64,000 bases of DNA from Solimonas_A sp052035235. Its GTDB lineage: Bacteria > Pseudomonadota > Gammaproteobacteria > Nevskiales > Nevskiaceae. Shown here one piece after another: positions 18,995 to 32,200 of this stretch. Every line of letters begins with the position of its first letter. Position 1 is the first letter of the stretch. The stretch is from assembly GCA_052035235.1 (NCBI GenBank), contig JBPOHT010000033.1:1-64000 (forward strand), given 5' to 3'. A program made the position numbers and the translations under genes. The notes below the pieces were generated by a model. The model was not told where the DNA came from. It worked only from the letters and a program-made list of their open reading frames with translations, and did not search any database.

Positions 18995-20072
18995 ACTCAA
19001 GCTGACCGACCGCGAACTGCCGGTTTCGCCGGCCTTCGTGGATTTCCTGGCCCATGCCGTGGATGGCCGGCCCTTTGCCGGGCAGGAGTGGGGCGATCAG
19101 CTCTCCGAGACGCTGAACTACGCGCAGCGGGAGCTGGTGCAGCGGGCGCCGAAGGATGCCGAGCGGATCATGGCGCATCCCCAGGGGCGGGCGGCGGTGG
19201 CGCGGTCCTACCACTGGCTGCTGGCGCTTCTGTCCGGCAACCAGAATGCCCTGCGCGAGCTGCAGCTCAAGTTCCATTTCATCAATGTGATCGGCATTCC
19301 CCGCACCGGCGGCTCGTACCTGACCAAGGAACTGTACCGGGCGCTGGGGATCGACCCCGCGACCGTGCACAACGCCCTGGCGCACGACGGCTTTCCGGAG
19401 GCGGGGCCGTTCCAGCTCAACCCGGGAGCCAATTCCTGGATGGTGAGCCTGCAGACCATGGCGGAATACCTGGTCATGGTCGAGGCCTTCTTCGGTTCCC
19501 GGCCGCGGCACAGCGGCAAGATCGTGGTGCCCAAGAAGCTGACCAAGGGCATCTACGCCGGGGGCTTCTTCCACCGGGTGCTGGGCGAGGCGGTGGAGCA
19601 CATCGTGACCCTGCGGCATCCGGTGGCGTCCTGCATCTCCACCTACGAGAAGTCCGGCGGCCTACCGGCCAACGGCCGCTTCGCGTTGCGCTCCAACATC
19701 GAGGAATGGTGTCGGCGGGATCTGGCATATGTCGGCATCTCCGGCGAAAACCTTGCGCAGATGGACTATTTCGATGTCTACCTGCGTTATTGGGAGCAGT
19801 ATCACCTCTACATTGCGACCACCGGGCTGTCGGCCAACCGCGACCTGAAGGTGGTGGTGTACGGCAAGGACCGGCTGGAGGACCTGGCGCGTGGTTTCCA
19901 CCAGCGCTATGGCAGCGGCGCCCAGGCGGGGGAGTTCAAGGTCTTGGGCGAGGCCGCGCAGCGGCACCCGGACTGGATGCTCCGGGCGCAGCCGGTGGTG
20001 GAGCGGGTGGCGGCGGTCTGGGAGCGCGTGCGCCTGCCGTTTCCGGTCGAGCAGATACTGGAGGCCTGGTAA
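18984..20072 (+). CDS. Sulfotransferase-like protein (PAPS-dependent family)
   Basis: A 362-residue cytoplasmic protein. The 5'-phosphosulfate loop-like motif GIPRTGGSYLTKELYRALG (about residue 103) and the downstream RHPVASCISTYEKSGG segment resemble the PAPS-binding elements of sulfotransferases. The first ~95 residues are extra and helical. ATG 18984 lies within the 3' end of sapC. The acceptor is unknown. The gene ends 226 nt before the giant exoprotein gene, so modification of a surface product is possible but not shown. Confidence 0.7.
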   Translation: MGVELKLTDRELPVSPAFVDFLAHAVDGRPFAGQEWGDQLSETLNYAQRELVQRAPKDAERIMAHPQGRAAVARSYHWLLALLSGNQNALRELQLKFHFINVIGIPRTGGSYLTKELYRALGIDPATVHNALAHDGFPEAGPFQLNPGANSWMVSLQTMAEYLVMVEAFFGSRPRHSGKIVVPKKLTKGIYAGGFFHRVLGEAVEHIVTLRHPVASCISTYEKSGGLPANGRFALRSNIEEWCRRDLAYVGISGENLAQMDYFDVYLRYWEQYHLYIATTGLSANRDLKVVVYGKDRLEDLARGFHQRYGSGAQAGEFKVLGEAAQRHPDWMLRAQPVVERVAAVWERVRLPFPVEQILEAW

Positions 20073-20089
20073 CCCCCTATCCAGGGGGT
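20072..20089 (+). terminator. Short C/G hairpin at the end of the sulfotransferase gene
   Basis: ACCCCC (20072-20077) and GGGGGT (20084-20089) are complementary around a 6-nt loop and begin within the stop codon. There is no T-run, so termination efficiency is uncertain. Confidence 0.4.
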
Positions 20090-20147
20090 GAAACCGGGCA
20101 TTTCCGCGGCGCTGTGAAGTGCGTCAAAGATAAGCCAAATATAAGCG

Positions 20148-20176
20148 TTGACGGGGGTTTAGCCCCCGCCTAGAGT
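20148..20176 (+). promoter_or_regulatory. Sigma-70-type promoter of the giant exoprotein gene
   Basis: A -35 box TTGACG (20148-20153), a spacer of exactly 17 nt and a -10 box TAGAGT (20171-20176) predict transcription from about 20183, giving a 5' UTR of about 115 nt. The spacer holds a GGGGG-TTTAG-CCCCC palindrome, a possible operator. Confidence 0.65.
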
Positions 20177-20190
20177 CGATCCATACATCT

Positions 20191-20232
20191 TGCGAGGCAC
20201 GCCGTCCGGCATCGGAACGGCGGAGCCTCGCA
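20191..20232 (+). promoter_or_regulatory. Two-part hairpin in the exoprotein 5' UTR
   Basis: TGCGAGGC (20191-20198) pairs with GCCTCGCA (20225-20232), and inside it CGCCGT (20200-20205) pairs with ACGGCG (20217-20222) around an 11-nt loop. The predicted RNA begins just upstream. It could stabilise the very long mRNA or act in regulation; it matches no riboswitch class I know. Confidence 0.5.
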
Positions 20233-20298
20233 GCGCCGTTTCCGCCGTTCGTCGCGCATCAGAGCCGTCAAGGCCACCAGGGTTTCAGGGAGTGTTTC

Positions 20299-23200
20299 AT
20301 GGGCAAGCCTTCCTTCAAGCTGCGTCCGCTTTCTTCCCCGGCGCTGCTGCGCTTCTACGGCCTTGCGGGAGCCCTGGCTCCAGGGCTGGCGCTGGCGGCA
20401 CCAACTGGCGGCGCGGTCGTCGGTGGGCAGGCCAGCATTGGCATGCCGGGTGCCGGCAACACGGTGGTCAACCAGACCTCGCAGAACGCGATCATCAACT
20501 GGCAGCAGTTCTCGGTCGGCGGCAACGAGTTCGTGTTGTTCAACCAGCCTAGCGCGTCCGCCGCGGTGCTGAACCGCGTGGTCGGCGGGCTGCCCTCCGA
20601 GATCCTCGGCAACATCAGCGCCAACGGCCGCGTCTTCATCGTCAATCCGCAGGGCGTGATGTTCGGCGCCGGCTCGCGCGTGGACGTGGGCGGCCTGGTG
20701 ACCTCCACCCTCAATATCCGCGACCAGGACTTCATGGCCGGCCGCCATGTCTTCGCCCAGGGCGAGGCCGCGCCCGGCAGCATCCGCAACGAGGGCCGCA
20801 TCTCGGCCGGGCCTGCGGGCTTCGTGGTGCTGGCGGCCGACCGCGTCGAGAATGCCGGGCTGATCAGCGCGCCGGGCGGCGACGTGCTGCTGGCGGCGGG
20901 TAGCAAGATGACGCTGACGCTGGATGCCGAGGGCCTGGTCGGCTACTCGATCGACGCCGCGGCACTGTCGGACCGTGCCGGTATCGAGAACATCGGCGAG
21001 ATCGTGGCCGGCGGCGGCACGGTGGTGCTCGACGCCAAGGTGGCACGCAGCCTGATGGGCAACGTCATCAACCAGCGCGGCCGGATCAGCGCACGCTCCG
21101 TGGAGGAGCGCGACGGCGTGATCTACCTGAGCGCCGAGGGTGGTGATATCGAGAACTCCGGCACGCTGGATGCTTCCGGCACCGGCAATGCCGATGGCGG
21201 ACGCATCGTGGTGCACTCCGACCAGGACGTGCGCCTGGCCGAAACCGGCGTGATTCGCGCGGACGGTGCGGGCACCGGCAATGGCGGCATGATCCGCCTG
21301 GTGGCCGAGCAGCAGCTGGAAACCGCGGAAGGCTCGGTGGTCAGTGCCACGGCGGGGCCGGCCGGTCAACTCGGCGGTTTCGTCGAGCTGTCGGGGCATG
21401 GCGGCCTCAAGATCCGCGGGCAGGTGGATGTGGGCCGTCGCGGCCAGGTGTTGATCGATCCACTGCTGCTGACCATTGCCGATGGCTCAGCCGGCTCTGT
21501 GGGTTCCACTTCTTCCGGCACCAGTGCGACGGTCTATGAGCGGACCATCGAGGGATTGCTGCAGTCGGGCGCCGACGTGGCGCTGGTGGCGGACAACCGC
21601 ATCACGCTGGCGACGCTGAGCGATGGCGAGCTCGATGGCCGCAATGGCAACGGTACCGGCGGCGGTTTGCTGCTGGGCATCGGCACCGTCTCCGGACCTA
21701 CCACCAACGGTGTGTTCGTCGATGGCCCGCCGGCGGTGGGCTATACCTTCAACCCGGGTCCCGGCGGCAGCAGCTACGGCGGCATCTTCTTCCAGACGCT
21801 GGGCAATGCGATCCGCGTCGATGGGCGCCTGCGTGTCTCCGGCGGCTACAGTCAGGGCGATATCCAGCTCGGCGATCTCGAAGGCAATGACATCGATGTC
21901 AGCGGTGCCGGCGACATCGAGCTGGGCGACGTCACCCTGTCCGGCACGGGCGGCAGCGTCGTCATCAGCAACACCGGCGGTAGCGGGTCCAGCCAGGATA
22001 TCGTCATCGGCTCGCTCGCCGCCGCGGGCGCCAGCCTGGTCGACATCGATGCGCGCAACAACGTGCAGATCCTCGGCAACCTGCAGGCCGATGCGGCGCT
22101 GGTGGAGATCAGCAGCGGCTTCGACGGCTCGGGCCAGATCACGGCGTCCGGCATCAGCGGCGACCAGGTGCGGCTGCAGAGCAGCGGCGGCGACATCAGC
22201 ATCGGTGGCGTGATCTCCGCCAACGGTGGCTTCCGCAGCGGGGGTGATATCGATATCGATGCCGGCGGCGGATCGGTCACGCTCAACGGCGTGTCCCTCG
22301 ATGGCCGCGGCCAAGCCGATATCTCGGCGTCCAACAACGCGCGGCTGCTCGGCAGCTACGACCTGGGTGCCGATGATGGCGAACTGCGGGTCTATGCCGA
22401 CAGCGTGATCCTGGGTGCGGCGTTGCCCGCGGTGGGCATTGGCGTCACAGGTGGCCTGGACATCACGGCAGACACGGTGACGGCCTACGGTGCGGCCGGT
22501 GACGATGCCGTCAACGCCACCGGCGATGTGAGCATCAGGGCCGGGACGGCCGAGTTCACCGCCAACCTCACGGCCGGCGGTGAAGTGAATATCGATGTCG
22601 ATGCGGATGCATTGAACCTGCAGGATGTCCGCGGCAGCCGCGTGCGGCTCGCCGCCGCCGGTTTCGATATCACGGTGGGGACGATCAGTGCCGTCGGTGG
22701 CGGCAGCTCGGGGTTGCTGGATGTGGAAGTCAGCGGCACGGAGACTTCGCGGGTGCAGGTCGGCGGGATCGACCTGGACACGGACGGCTACGCCCTGGTG
22801 TCGGGCGACAGCGGCATCGACGGGCTGGACAGTGCCAGCTTCACGGTGGGCGCGGACGGCACGCTGGAGTTGCGCACGCTCTCCAGCCTGGACCTGGGCA
22901 GCGTCTTCGGGGTCGACGGCAACCTGGTGGGCAGCGGTGCCAGCGTCACCGGCAACGTCGTCGATGTCGGCGGGGACCTGACGTTGACCGCCACCGATGG
23001 CGTTGACCTGAACGCTGCGGTGACGGCAGGCGGCCTGGCCACGATCGTGGCCGGCGACAACAGCAGCCTGACGCTGGCTTCGCTGGAAGCCGACGGCATC
23101 GTGCTCTACGGCGGCAACAACACCAGCATCTCCGCCGGCACATTGACTGCCAATGGTGGGTTCCGCTCTTCCGGCGATATCAATGTCGATGCCTTCGGCA

Positions 23201-26200
23201 GTTATGGCGGCGTGGCGATCGGCAGTATCGAACTCAACACGGCGGGGCGGGTGGATGTGACGGGCGCCGCTGGTGTGTCTCTGCGTGACGGCGCCGATGT
23301 CGGCGCCGGCGGCAGTCTCAACCTGCGGGCGGATGGCGGCGTGCTGCAGTTCGGGTCCTCGGCGAGCAGCCCGCTGTCCATCGTGGGCAACCTGTATGGC
23401 ACGGCCAACAATGGTGCCCGCATCGAGGCGTACCAGGACATTGCCGTGAGTTCCGGTGATGCGACCCTGAACGCCAATGGTACCGGTGCCTCCATCTCGC
23501 TGTTCGGGGTTCTGGGTGCTGAGGATGGCCGCATCGAGATTGACGCGACCGGGCCGATCAGCATCGCCGGCCTGGCGGCCGGCAGCAGTATCCAGGTGGA
23601 TGCCACCGGCAGCAGCGGCTCGATCTCGCTCGGTGCGATCGGCCTGGCGGTGCCGGGTGACGTGCGTGTCGCCGGCGCCAACGGCGTGACCTTGCTGGGC
23701 GATATCGACGCGGGTATCGGCGGCTCGATCTACGTTTCCGCATCGGGTGGCGCACTGAGCGTGGGGTCTGATGGCGCTCCTGCCGGCAGCACCATGGCCT
23801 TCACCGGCAATCTGGGCCTGGAGACCGCCAACGGCGCCGACGTCCGGGCCTGGCAGGATATCGAGGTCACCGGCGGTGACCTGGTGATCGATGCGGATGC
23901 CGACCTTGAGGTGGCAAATCTCACGGCCTCCGACGGTGCCGTCAGGCTGACCGCGGGTGGCGATATCAGCACCGGTGACATCACTGCCGACGGCGGCTTC
24001 GCCTTTTCCGATGGTGTGCGGATCGTCGCCGAGGGTGCCGATCCGCTGGTGAATCTGGGCAGCATCACGCTGCTCGATGCCGGTGCCGTGTACCTGTCCG
24101 GCGCTTCGGGCGTGACGATCACGCAGATGATCGATGCCGGTGGTCCGACCGGTACGATTGAAGTACAGGCGAGCAGTGGCACGCTGTCGCTGGGTACCGC
24201 CAGTGGCGCGGTGGATTTCGTCGGCAACCTGGCGGCCTATGTCGACAGCGGCGCCGGCATCTTCGCCAACATAGGCGCGGCGCAGGATGTGGAACTGCAG
24301 GTGCGGACGGACGGCGTTGCCATCGGTGGGCTCGAGGCGGTTTCCATCACCGCCGACGGCAACATCACACTGGGCAATACCTACGGCGGGACGGCCGTGC
24401 GCGGCGACATCGTCATCGGCACGCTCGATGCCGGCGGCAATGTTTCCGTCACCTCCAGCCGTGACGTGGATGCCAGCGGCACGATCACGGCGGTGGGCCT
24501 GGTTGATATCGACGCGGGGGCGGGTATCGGCGGTACCGGTGTTGCCACGCTGGGAGACGTCAGTGGCAATCGTGTTTACATCGAGGCCGACGGTGGTGTT
24601 TCCACCGGCTTGCTGACGGCGGTGAGTATCAGCTCTGGCTCCGGCGACTTCAATGTCTACGTGGCCAGTGCCGAAACGGTGAGCGTTTCAGGCATCACCC
24701 TGACCGGTGGCAATACGGGCCGCGCCTACCTGCAGGGCGACAACGGCATCACGCTGGATGGCACGAACTTCTCCCTGGGCAGCGATGGCACGCTGAAGCT
24801 GTCTGCCGCCACCAGCGGCCTTGATTTCGGCACCAACTTTTCGCTGATCGGTAACCTCGAGGCCAATGCCGGCGAGATCGACGGCGGGGCGCTGACCGCC
24901 ACCGGCGACATTACGCTGAAATCGCCCGGCGACATTGACCTCACCGGCTTCATCAGTGCTGGCGGTGTGCTGGAGGTCGACGGTCAGGGCGGTACGGGCG
25001 TCATCAACCTGCAAGGCGCTTATGGCGACCGGGTGTACATCGTCAACGACGGTGACATCACGATCGGTGGAACGCTGAGTGCGGGCGGCGGTGGCAGCGC
25101 CGGCTCACATGACATCGATCTGTTGGCCAACGGTGGCACCCTGAGCGTCAGCAGCCTGACCATGCCGGATGGGTATGCCTACCTGTCAGGTGATTCCAAG
25201 GTGGAGCTGGATGCCGCGGGAACCTTCGCCGTGGGGTATGGCGGCACGCTGGAACTCGTCTCCCAGACCCTTCTGGATCTCGGCTCCGGGAGTGATCACC
25301 TGCGGATCACTGGTGCCCTGCTGGCCAAGGCTCCCGCCATCACCGGCAACGACATCACCACCAGCGGCAACTTGGTGATGCTCGGGGGCAGCATGGACAG
25401 CGGTTCCTTCACGCTTGGGGACATCCGGGCGGCCCGGATCCGCATCCAGGACCTGAGCATCGGCACCGATATCACTACCGGGTTGCTGACTGCCACCGGT
25501 GGCGGTAACAGCAGTAGCGCGGGCAGGGATATCCATGTGCATGGAGGCCTTCCCGGCAATGTCTCTATCGGCGGCATTGCGATGGCGTCGGCTGATGGCT
25601 TCGCCTATGTCCAGGGCGGCATGGTCAGTGTGACCGATGCCGATGTCGGCTCGACCGGCGGCCTGGAAATCGTAGCTGACTCGTTGTCTCTCACCAACCT
25701 GACCCAGGGCGGCAGGCTGGATGTCAGCACCGGATATCTGCAGGTGCTCGGAACCCTGAACGTGGCGAGCGCCGATATCTCGTCGCCGAGTTTCGCATCG
25801 ACACTGAACCTGGGCACGATCAACGCCACGGGCGACGTGACCGTGTTTAGCTACGGCGACCTGAACGCAACGGCGATCGAGGCCGGTGGCGTTGTCAGCC
25901 TGCGAGCCGAGGGCTCTGGCGTCACCTCCACGGTCGGCGATATCACCGGCAGCCGTATCGAGTTCTACTCGACCCATGATGTGGTGGTGACGGGTGAACT
26001 GGCCGCTGATGGCGGCGGCTCGGCCAGCCTGCCTGACATCCAGGTGGATACAGCTAGCACGGTTACGGTCAATGGCATCACGCTGCTGACCGACGGCTAC
26101 GTCTATCTGCGCGGCCAGAGCGGTATAACCCTCAACACCGGAGCCGACTATGACGTTGGGGCTGGCGGTACCCTGGCGCTGTCCATGGATTCCTTCAGTT

Positions 26201-29200
26201 TCGGCAGCCTGACCTTCGGGTCCGGGACATTTGTCCTCTCCGGCACCTTGAGCGGCGGGAGCTCTTCGGGCATCCAGAGCATCAGCGGTGACGCGATCGA
26301 TGTCAGCGGGGACCTGCGTCTTGCGGCCATGGATGGGATCAGCTTCGCGGGCCAGATCGAGGCCGGTGGCGCCGTGGACCTTTCTGCGGGCGGCTTGATT
26401 GACCTGGATGGTGGCATCACCGCGGGCGGCGGCATCGAACTGGCCGGCGGTACCGGCATTTCCGTGGATGGCCTGATCAATGGCCCCGTGGCGGGCCTCG
26501 ACACGGTGGCCATTCATACGGCCACCGGCAGCATTGAGTTGAACGGCGCCGTCAGCGGCGCCAATATCCAGATCGGCGACATGTTCGGTGGCACGGCTAC
26601 CAGCATCACGACGCAGGACATTCTGGCCAGCGGCAACCTGGAAGTGTCCAGCAACAGCGGTGACATCAATATCGGCTCGATCAGTCTGGTCGGCGGCGAT
26701 GGCAGCATCGTCAGCGGCGGAGCCCTGAGCCTGGGTGGCGATGTCACCGCGGCAGGCAACCTCACGATCTCCGCGGCAACTGGCGACCTGGTACTGCAGA
26801 GCCTGGAGGCGGCGGCCGGTTATCTCGCGGTGGATGCGACGGCGGGAGCTCTCTCGCTGGTGGATGCCACGGCCGGCGGCGCGCTGACCCTGGAAGCCTC
26901 GGGCGACCTGACGGCGTCCGGTGACCTGGAAGGTGCCACGGTGGTGGCGTTGTCCGACGGCTTGGTGGATATCGGCGGTACGGTCACGGCGGATGGCAGG
27001 ATCGAGCTCAGTGCTGCGGCTGGCGTGAATGTGGATGGGCAGATCAGTGGCACCAACGCGGTCAGCGACTTTGTCGATATCTACACCCAGGCCGGGCAGA
27101 TCGACCTGGCGGGCGTTTCCGCGGCGAACGGCACGGTCCGCATCGGCGACATGTTCGGCGGCGCTGCGGCCGGCATCAATACCGGCGCCCTTTCCGGTGT
27201 CGATATCCAGCTCAGAACGGATGGAGCCACGGCGGACATCACGGTGAGCGGCACGGTTGGTGCCGACGGCGATGCGGCGCTGTCCGCGGGCGGCAACCTG
27301 GCGATCAGCGGCGCCGTGAATGCGGGAGGGTTGGTCGATCTGGATGGCCAGGCCATCGATACGCAGTCGCTGTCCGGCAACAAGGTCCTGGTCGATGCGA
27401 GCGGGCCGCTCACGGTGGTCGGCACGGTTTCCGCCAGCAACGGCATCAGCCTGCAGGGCAGTGGCGTTTCGGTCAGCGGCCTGGTCGACGGCAATGCGGG
27501 GTATGTCGATATCGGGACGACCGGCAGCGGGGCCATCCTGCTGGCCAGTGTCAGCGGTGGGAACCTGCGGATCGGCGACGGTGTCTTCGGCGGCTCTGCC
27601 AGCGGCATCACGGTCAGCGGTAGTCTGGCTTCCACCGGTGACGTGGAGGTGGTGGGCAGCGTGGCGGATGTCGATATCGACTCGTTCACTACCGTGAGCG
27701 GCGACATCAAGGTCGAAAGCGGTGGAACGCTGGCGATCGGCGGCGACATCACCAGCACCGCTGGAGGGATCAGCCTGAAGGCGGGCCAGGGTAGCCTGGA
27801 CCTGGCGAACATCAACGTGGCGGGTGCGGCCGAGATCCAGGTTCAGGACGGCGCACTCGACATCGGCTCGCTGTCCGCGGGATCGGCGACGCTGCAGACG
27901 ATCGACAATGGCAGCATCACGACGGGAGCATTGACCACCACCAGCGGTGATCTCTATGTGGATGCCGTGCTGGGTCAATCGGCAGCGACCTCGTCCAGCG
28001 TGACCATCAACGACGTAATCCAGTCGGCAGGACTGGTGAGCATTACGGCGGGCCCGGCGCCCGGCGCCAGCATCACGGCGACCGGCATCACTGCCGGCAC
28101 CAGCATCAATCTGGGCAACGCATCCGTCGAGCCGACGGTGTCCATCAGCGTAGGTGATCTGACGGCCGGGACCACCGTGTTCGCCAAGACCGATGGCGCC
28201 TCGCTGCAGGTTGGCCGGGTGGAGGCGGGCGGTGATATTGGACTGTATGCCTTCAACGACACGCTGACCGTGGGTGGGGATGTGATCTCGACCGGCGGTG
28301 CCGTGACCCTGCAGGCGGATACGGACTTGGTGCTGGCCGGCCTCACGGCCGGTGGCGGCGCGCTGTACGTGCAGGCGGACAATGGCTCCGTGAGCGCGGA
28401 GGCCGTTTCCGCGAGCGGTTTTATCTTCATCCAGTCCGGAACCGGTGACGTGACCGCCGATGGCCTGGATGGTGACGGCGGGATCACGGTCAATGCCACC
28501 AACGGGCAGTTGACCATCAATGGCGCGGTGACGGGTTCCGGCGGCAGCATCGCGCTGAACGGCGGGGATGGGGTTTCGGTCAGCGGCACGCTCAGCGGTG
28601 CCGACGAGGCCTTCGAGTCGATCAACGTGCGCAGCAGCGGCCTGGTGGAACTGCAGGACGTGACGGCCACCGGCGGCTCGGTGGACATCGAGAGCAGCGG
28701 CGGCAATCTCAGCGCTGGTGCCGTGTCGGGTGTCAGTGGCATCCGCCTGTCGGCGGCGGGCACGCTGGTCTACAGCGGCAACCTTACGGCCAGCAACGGT
28801 GGCGTCGCGGTCTACGCCGGAGCGGGTGACCTGCTGCTGTCGGACCTGACGGCCAGTGGCGGCGCGGTGGATGTACAGGCCGACAACGGCTTCGTCACCG
28901 TGGAGGATGTGTCGGCCAGCGCGTCGATCCGGCTGCAGTCGGGCACGGGCAACGTGACCGCGACCAGCCTCGATGGCGACGGTGGGGTCATCGTCAATGC
29001 CTACAGCGGCGACATCGCGGTCACCGGTGCGGTGACGGCTGACGGTGGCAGCATCAGCCTGAACAGCGGCGGTAGTCTGACGGTCGGCGGTGACCTCAAT
29101 GGGGCCGACGACGCCTTCGAGTCGATCACGATCCGCAGCGCGGGTCTCGTGGATCTGCAGAACGTGACGGCCAGCGGCGGCTCGGTGGATATCGAGAGCA

Positions 29201-32200
29201 GCGGTGACGATGTCAGCGTGCTGGCGGTATCGGGCCCGAGCGGCATCCGCCTGTCGGCGGCCGGCACGCTGGCCTATAGCGGCAACCTGACCGCCAGCAA
29301 CGGCGGCGTTGCGATCTACGCCGGGGCGGGTGACCTGCTGCTGTCGGACCTGACTGCCGGTGGCGGCGCGGTGGACGTTCAGGCCGACAACGGCTTCGTC
29401 ACCGTGGAGGATGTATCGGCCAGTGCGTCGATCAGGCTCCAATCGGGCACGGGCAACGTGACCGCCACCAGCCTTGATGGCGAGGGTGGGGTCATCGTCA
29501 ATGCCTACAGCGGCGACATCGAGGTCACCGGTGCGGTGACGGCCGATGGCGGCAGCATCAGCCTGAACAGCGGCGGCAGCCTGACGGTCGGCGGCGACAT
29601 CAACGGCGCCAACGACAGCTTCGAGTCGATCACGCTCCGTAGCGGTGGCGCCGTGGACCTGCAGAACGTGACGGCCAGCGGCGGCTCGGTGGATATCGAG
29701 AGCAGCGGTAACGATGTCAGCGCACTGGCGGTGTCGGGTACGAGCGGCATCCGCCTGTCGGCGGACGGCACGCTGTCCTACATCGGCAACCTGACGACCA
29801 GTAATGGTGGCATCACGCTCTATGCCGGCGCGGGTGACCTGCTGCTGGCGGACCTGACCGCCGGTGGCGCGGTGACCGTGCAGGCCGACAATGGCTCGGT
29901 GACCGTGGATGATGTGTCGGCCGGCGCCGCGATCCAGCTCCAGTCGGGCACCGGCGACGTGACGGTCACGAGCCTGGACGGCGACGGCGGCATTACGGTC
30001 AATGCCTATGCCGGACAGTTGGTCGTGGCCAGTGCGGTGACGGCCTCCGGCGGCAGCATTGCCCTGAATGGCGGGAATGGTGTCGAGGTGGGTGGCAATA
30101 TCAGCGGTGCCGACGATGCCTTCGAGAGCATCGACATTCGCAGCGACAATGGCGCCGTCGAATTGCAGGACGTCACTGCAACGGGCGGCAGCATCGTCAT
30201 CGATAACAGCCTGGGCGGCACGGCGGCTCCGATCACGGTGGGTGCTGTGACGGCGGCTGGCAACGTCGATATTGCTTCCATCGACAACGTGACACTGGAC
30301 GGCGCCGTGTCCGGTGCGGTGGTCAACATCACCGCCGCTACACTGGACAGCGCGACGGCTGTGGATGTCAGTGCCACGGGTGGCCAGGTCTTCATCGACG
30401 CCGACATCCAGGCGCCGATCATCGACATCGAGGCGGCCAGCTCGGTCACGGTGACGGGATCGATCGATGCGGGAACCGCCGGCAGCGTCACGCTGGTTGC
30501 CAACAACGGCGATGTCAGCACCGGCGCGATCACCACCAGCGATCTCACGGTAACGGCCAACACGATCGACTTCGGCGACCTGGATCTGACTGGCGACCTG
30601 TCGCTGACCTCCAACGTCGGCGATATCACCACCGGTGCACTGACGGCTGCCGGGATCATGCTCGACTCCGCCGCCGACATCGTGCTGGGCGGTGCGGTTT
30701 CCGGCGACAGCATCTTCATGTCGGCGGACGATATCTCGGGCGTCATCGACATGACGGCCGCGGCAGGAAACCTGGAACTCAACGTGTCCACCGTGACGGC
30801 GGGCAGCATCGACCTGAGCGGGCGTGATGGCATCACCGTATCCGGCCAACTGCAGGCAGCCGGGGGATCGGTCAGCCTGCTGGCCAGCAACGGCCTACTC
30901 CAGGTTGGAGGTATCACGGCCGCCAATCTGAATGCCACGGCGCTGTCGATCGACGTCTCGGACCTGTTTGGCGCGGCCGATGCCAGTTTGAGCGGCGATG
31001 TCAGCCTGGCGGCGACGGCAGGTGACATCACGGGCGGCGATCTGTCGGCCGGCGGCAGCATGACGCTGTCGGCCAGCGATGCCATCGACACCGGCGACAT
31101 CAGCGGCAGCAGCATCCTGCTGACCGCCGCCAGCATCGACGCCGGAGCCATCACCGCCAGTGGTGACGTCTCCGCCGCGGCTTCTGCCGGGGACATTACC
31201 GCGGTTGCGGTTACGGGTGCCAACGTCACGCTGACGGCGGCCGCCGGCACGCTGGACAGCGGCGCCATCACCGCCAATGCCGCACTGGTCGCCGATGCGC
31301 AGGACATCATCCTGCGCGGGTCGGTGACGGGTGCCAGCGTCGATCTGCAGGCGGCCAATCAGCTCGCCGCAACCGGCCTGCTGGATGTGGCGGCCACGGC
31401 CGGCACGCTGCGCCTAGAAGGGGCGAGCCTGGGTGGCAACGGAGCCGATCTGTCGGCCACGGGTGCCGTCACCCTGGTGGGCAACCTTGGCGCCGGGACG
31501 GTTGCGGTGAGCATCGTGGGCAACGGCATCACCGCCGACGACATCAGCGGCGCCAGCCTGCTGCTGACCGGCGGCGTGGGTATGGTGGACACCGACAACC
31601 TGACCGCCACGGCCGGCGCCATCACGGTCACCAGCGGCAGTATCGACGCCGGCGTCGTTGCGGCGACAGGCGATGTCACGGCGATCGCATCGAGCGGCGC
31701 ACTCAAGACTGCCACCATCGGCGGCAGCGTGATCACGCTGACGGCCAATAGCGGCGCGCTGACCACCGGTGCCATCACCGGTGCGGGAGCGGTGACGGCG
31801 GATGCGCAGAGCATTTCGCTGGGCGGGGCGGTACAGGGCAGCAGCGTCGATCTGGATGCAGCCAACGCCCTCTCTGCAACCGGTTTGCTGGACGTGACGG
31901 CCACGGCTGGCACGCTGCGCCTGGAGGGTGCCAGCCTGGGTGGCAACGGGGCTGATCTCTCGGCGACGGGGCTGGTCACACTGGTCGGCAACCTCAATGC
32001 CGGCAGCAGCTCGGTGACGGTCGGCGGCAACGGCATCACCGCCGACGACATCAGCGGCGCCAGCCTGCTGCTGGCGGGTGGCGCGGGCTTGGTGGATACC
32101 GATAACCTGACGGCCTCGGCAGGCGCGATCACGGTCACGGGCGGCAGCATCGATGCCGGCGTGGTGTCGGCGACGGGCAACGTCACGGCGACGGCGGGCA

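Noticed and set aside
20177..20298. A cyclic-di-GMP or other known riboswitch in the exoprotein leader
   Set aside because: The leader has a good hairpin but none of the conserved loops of GEMM or other riboswitch classes I know, so only a generic structured UTR is claimed.
25186..30849. A 1887-codon open frame on the minus strand inside the exoprotein gene (and similar ones at 30006-31358 and 31359-35144)
   Set aside because: These mirror the repetitive GC-rich coding strand. Their composition is low-complexity with no domain, start context or signal, while the plus strand has a signal peptide, TPS domain and promoter.
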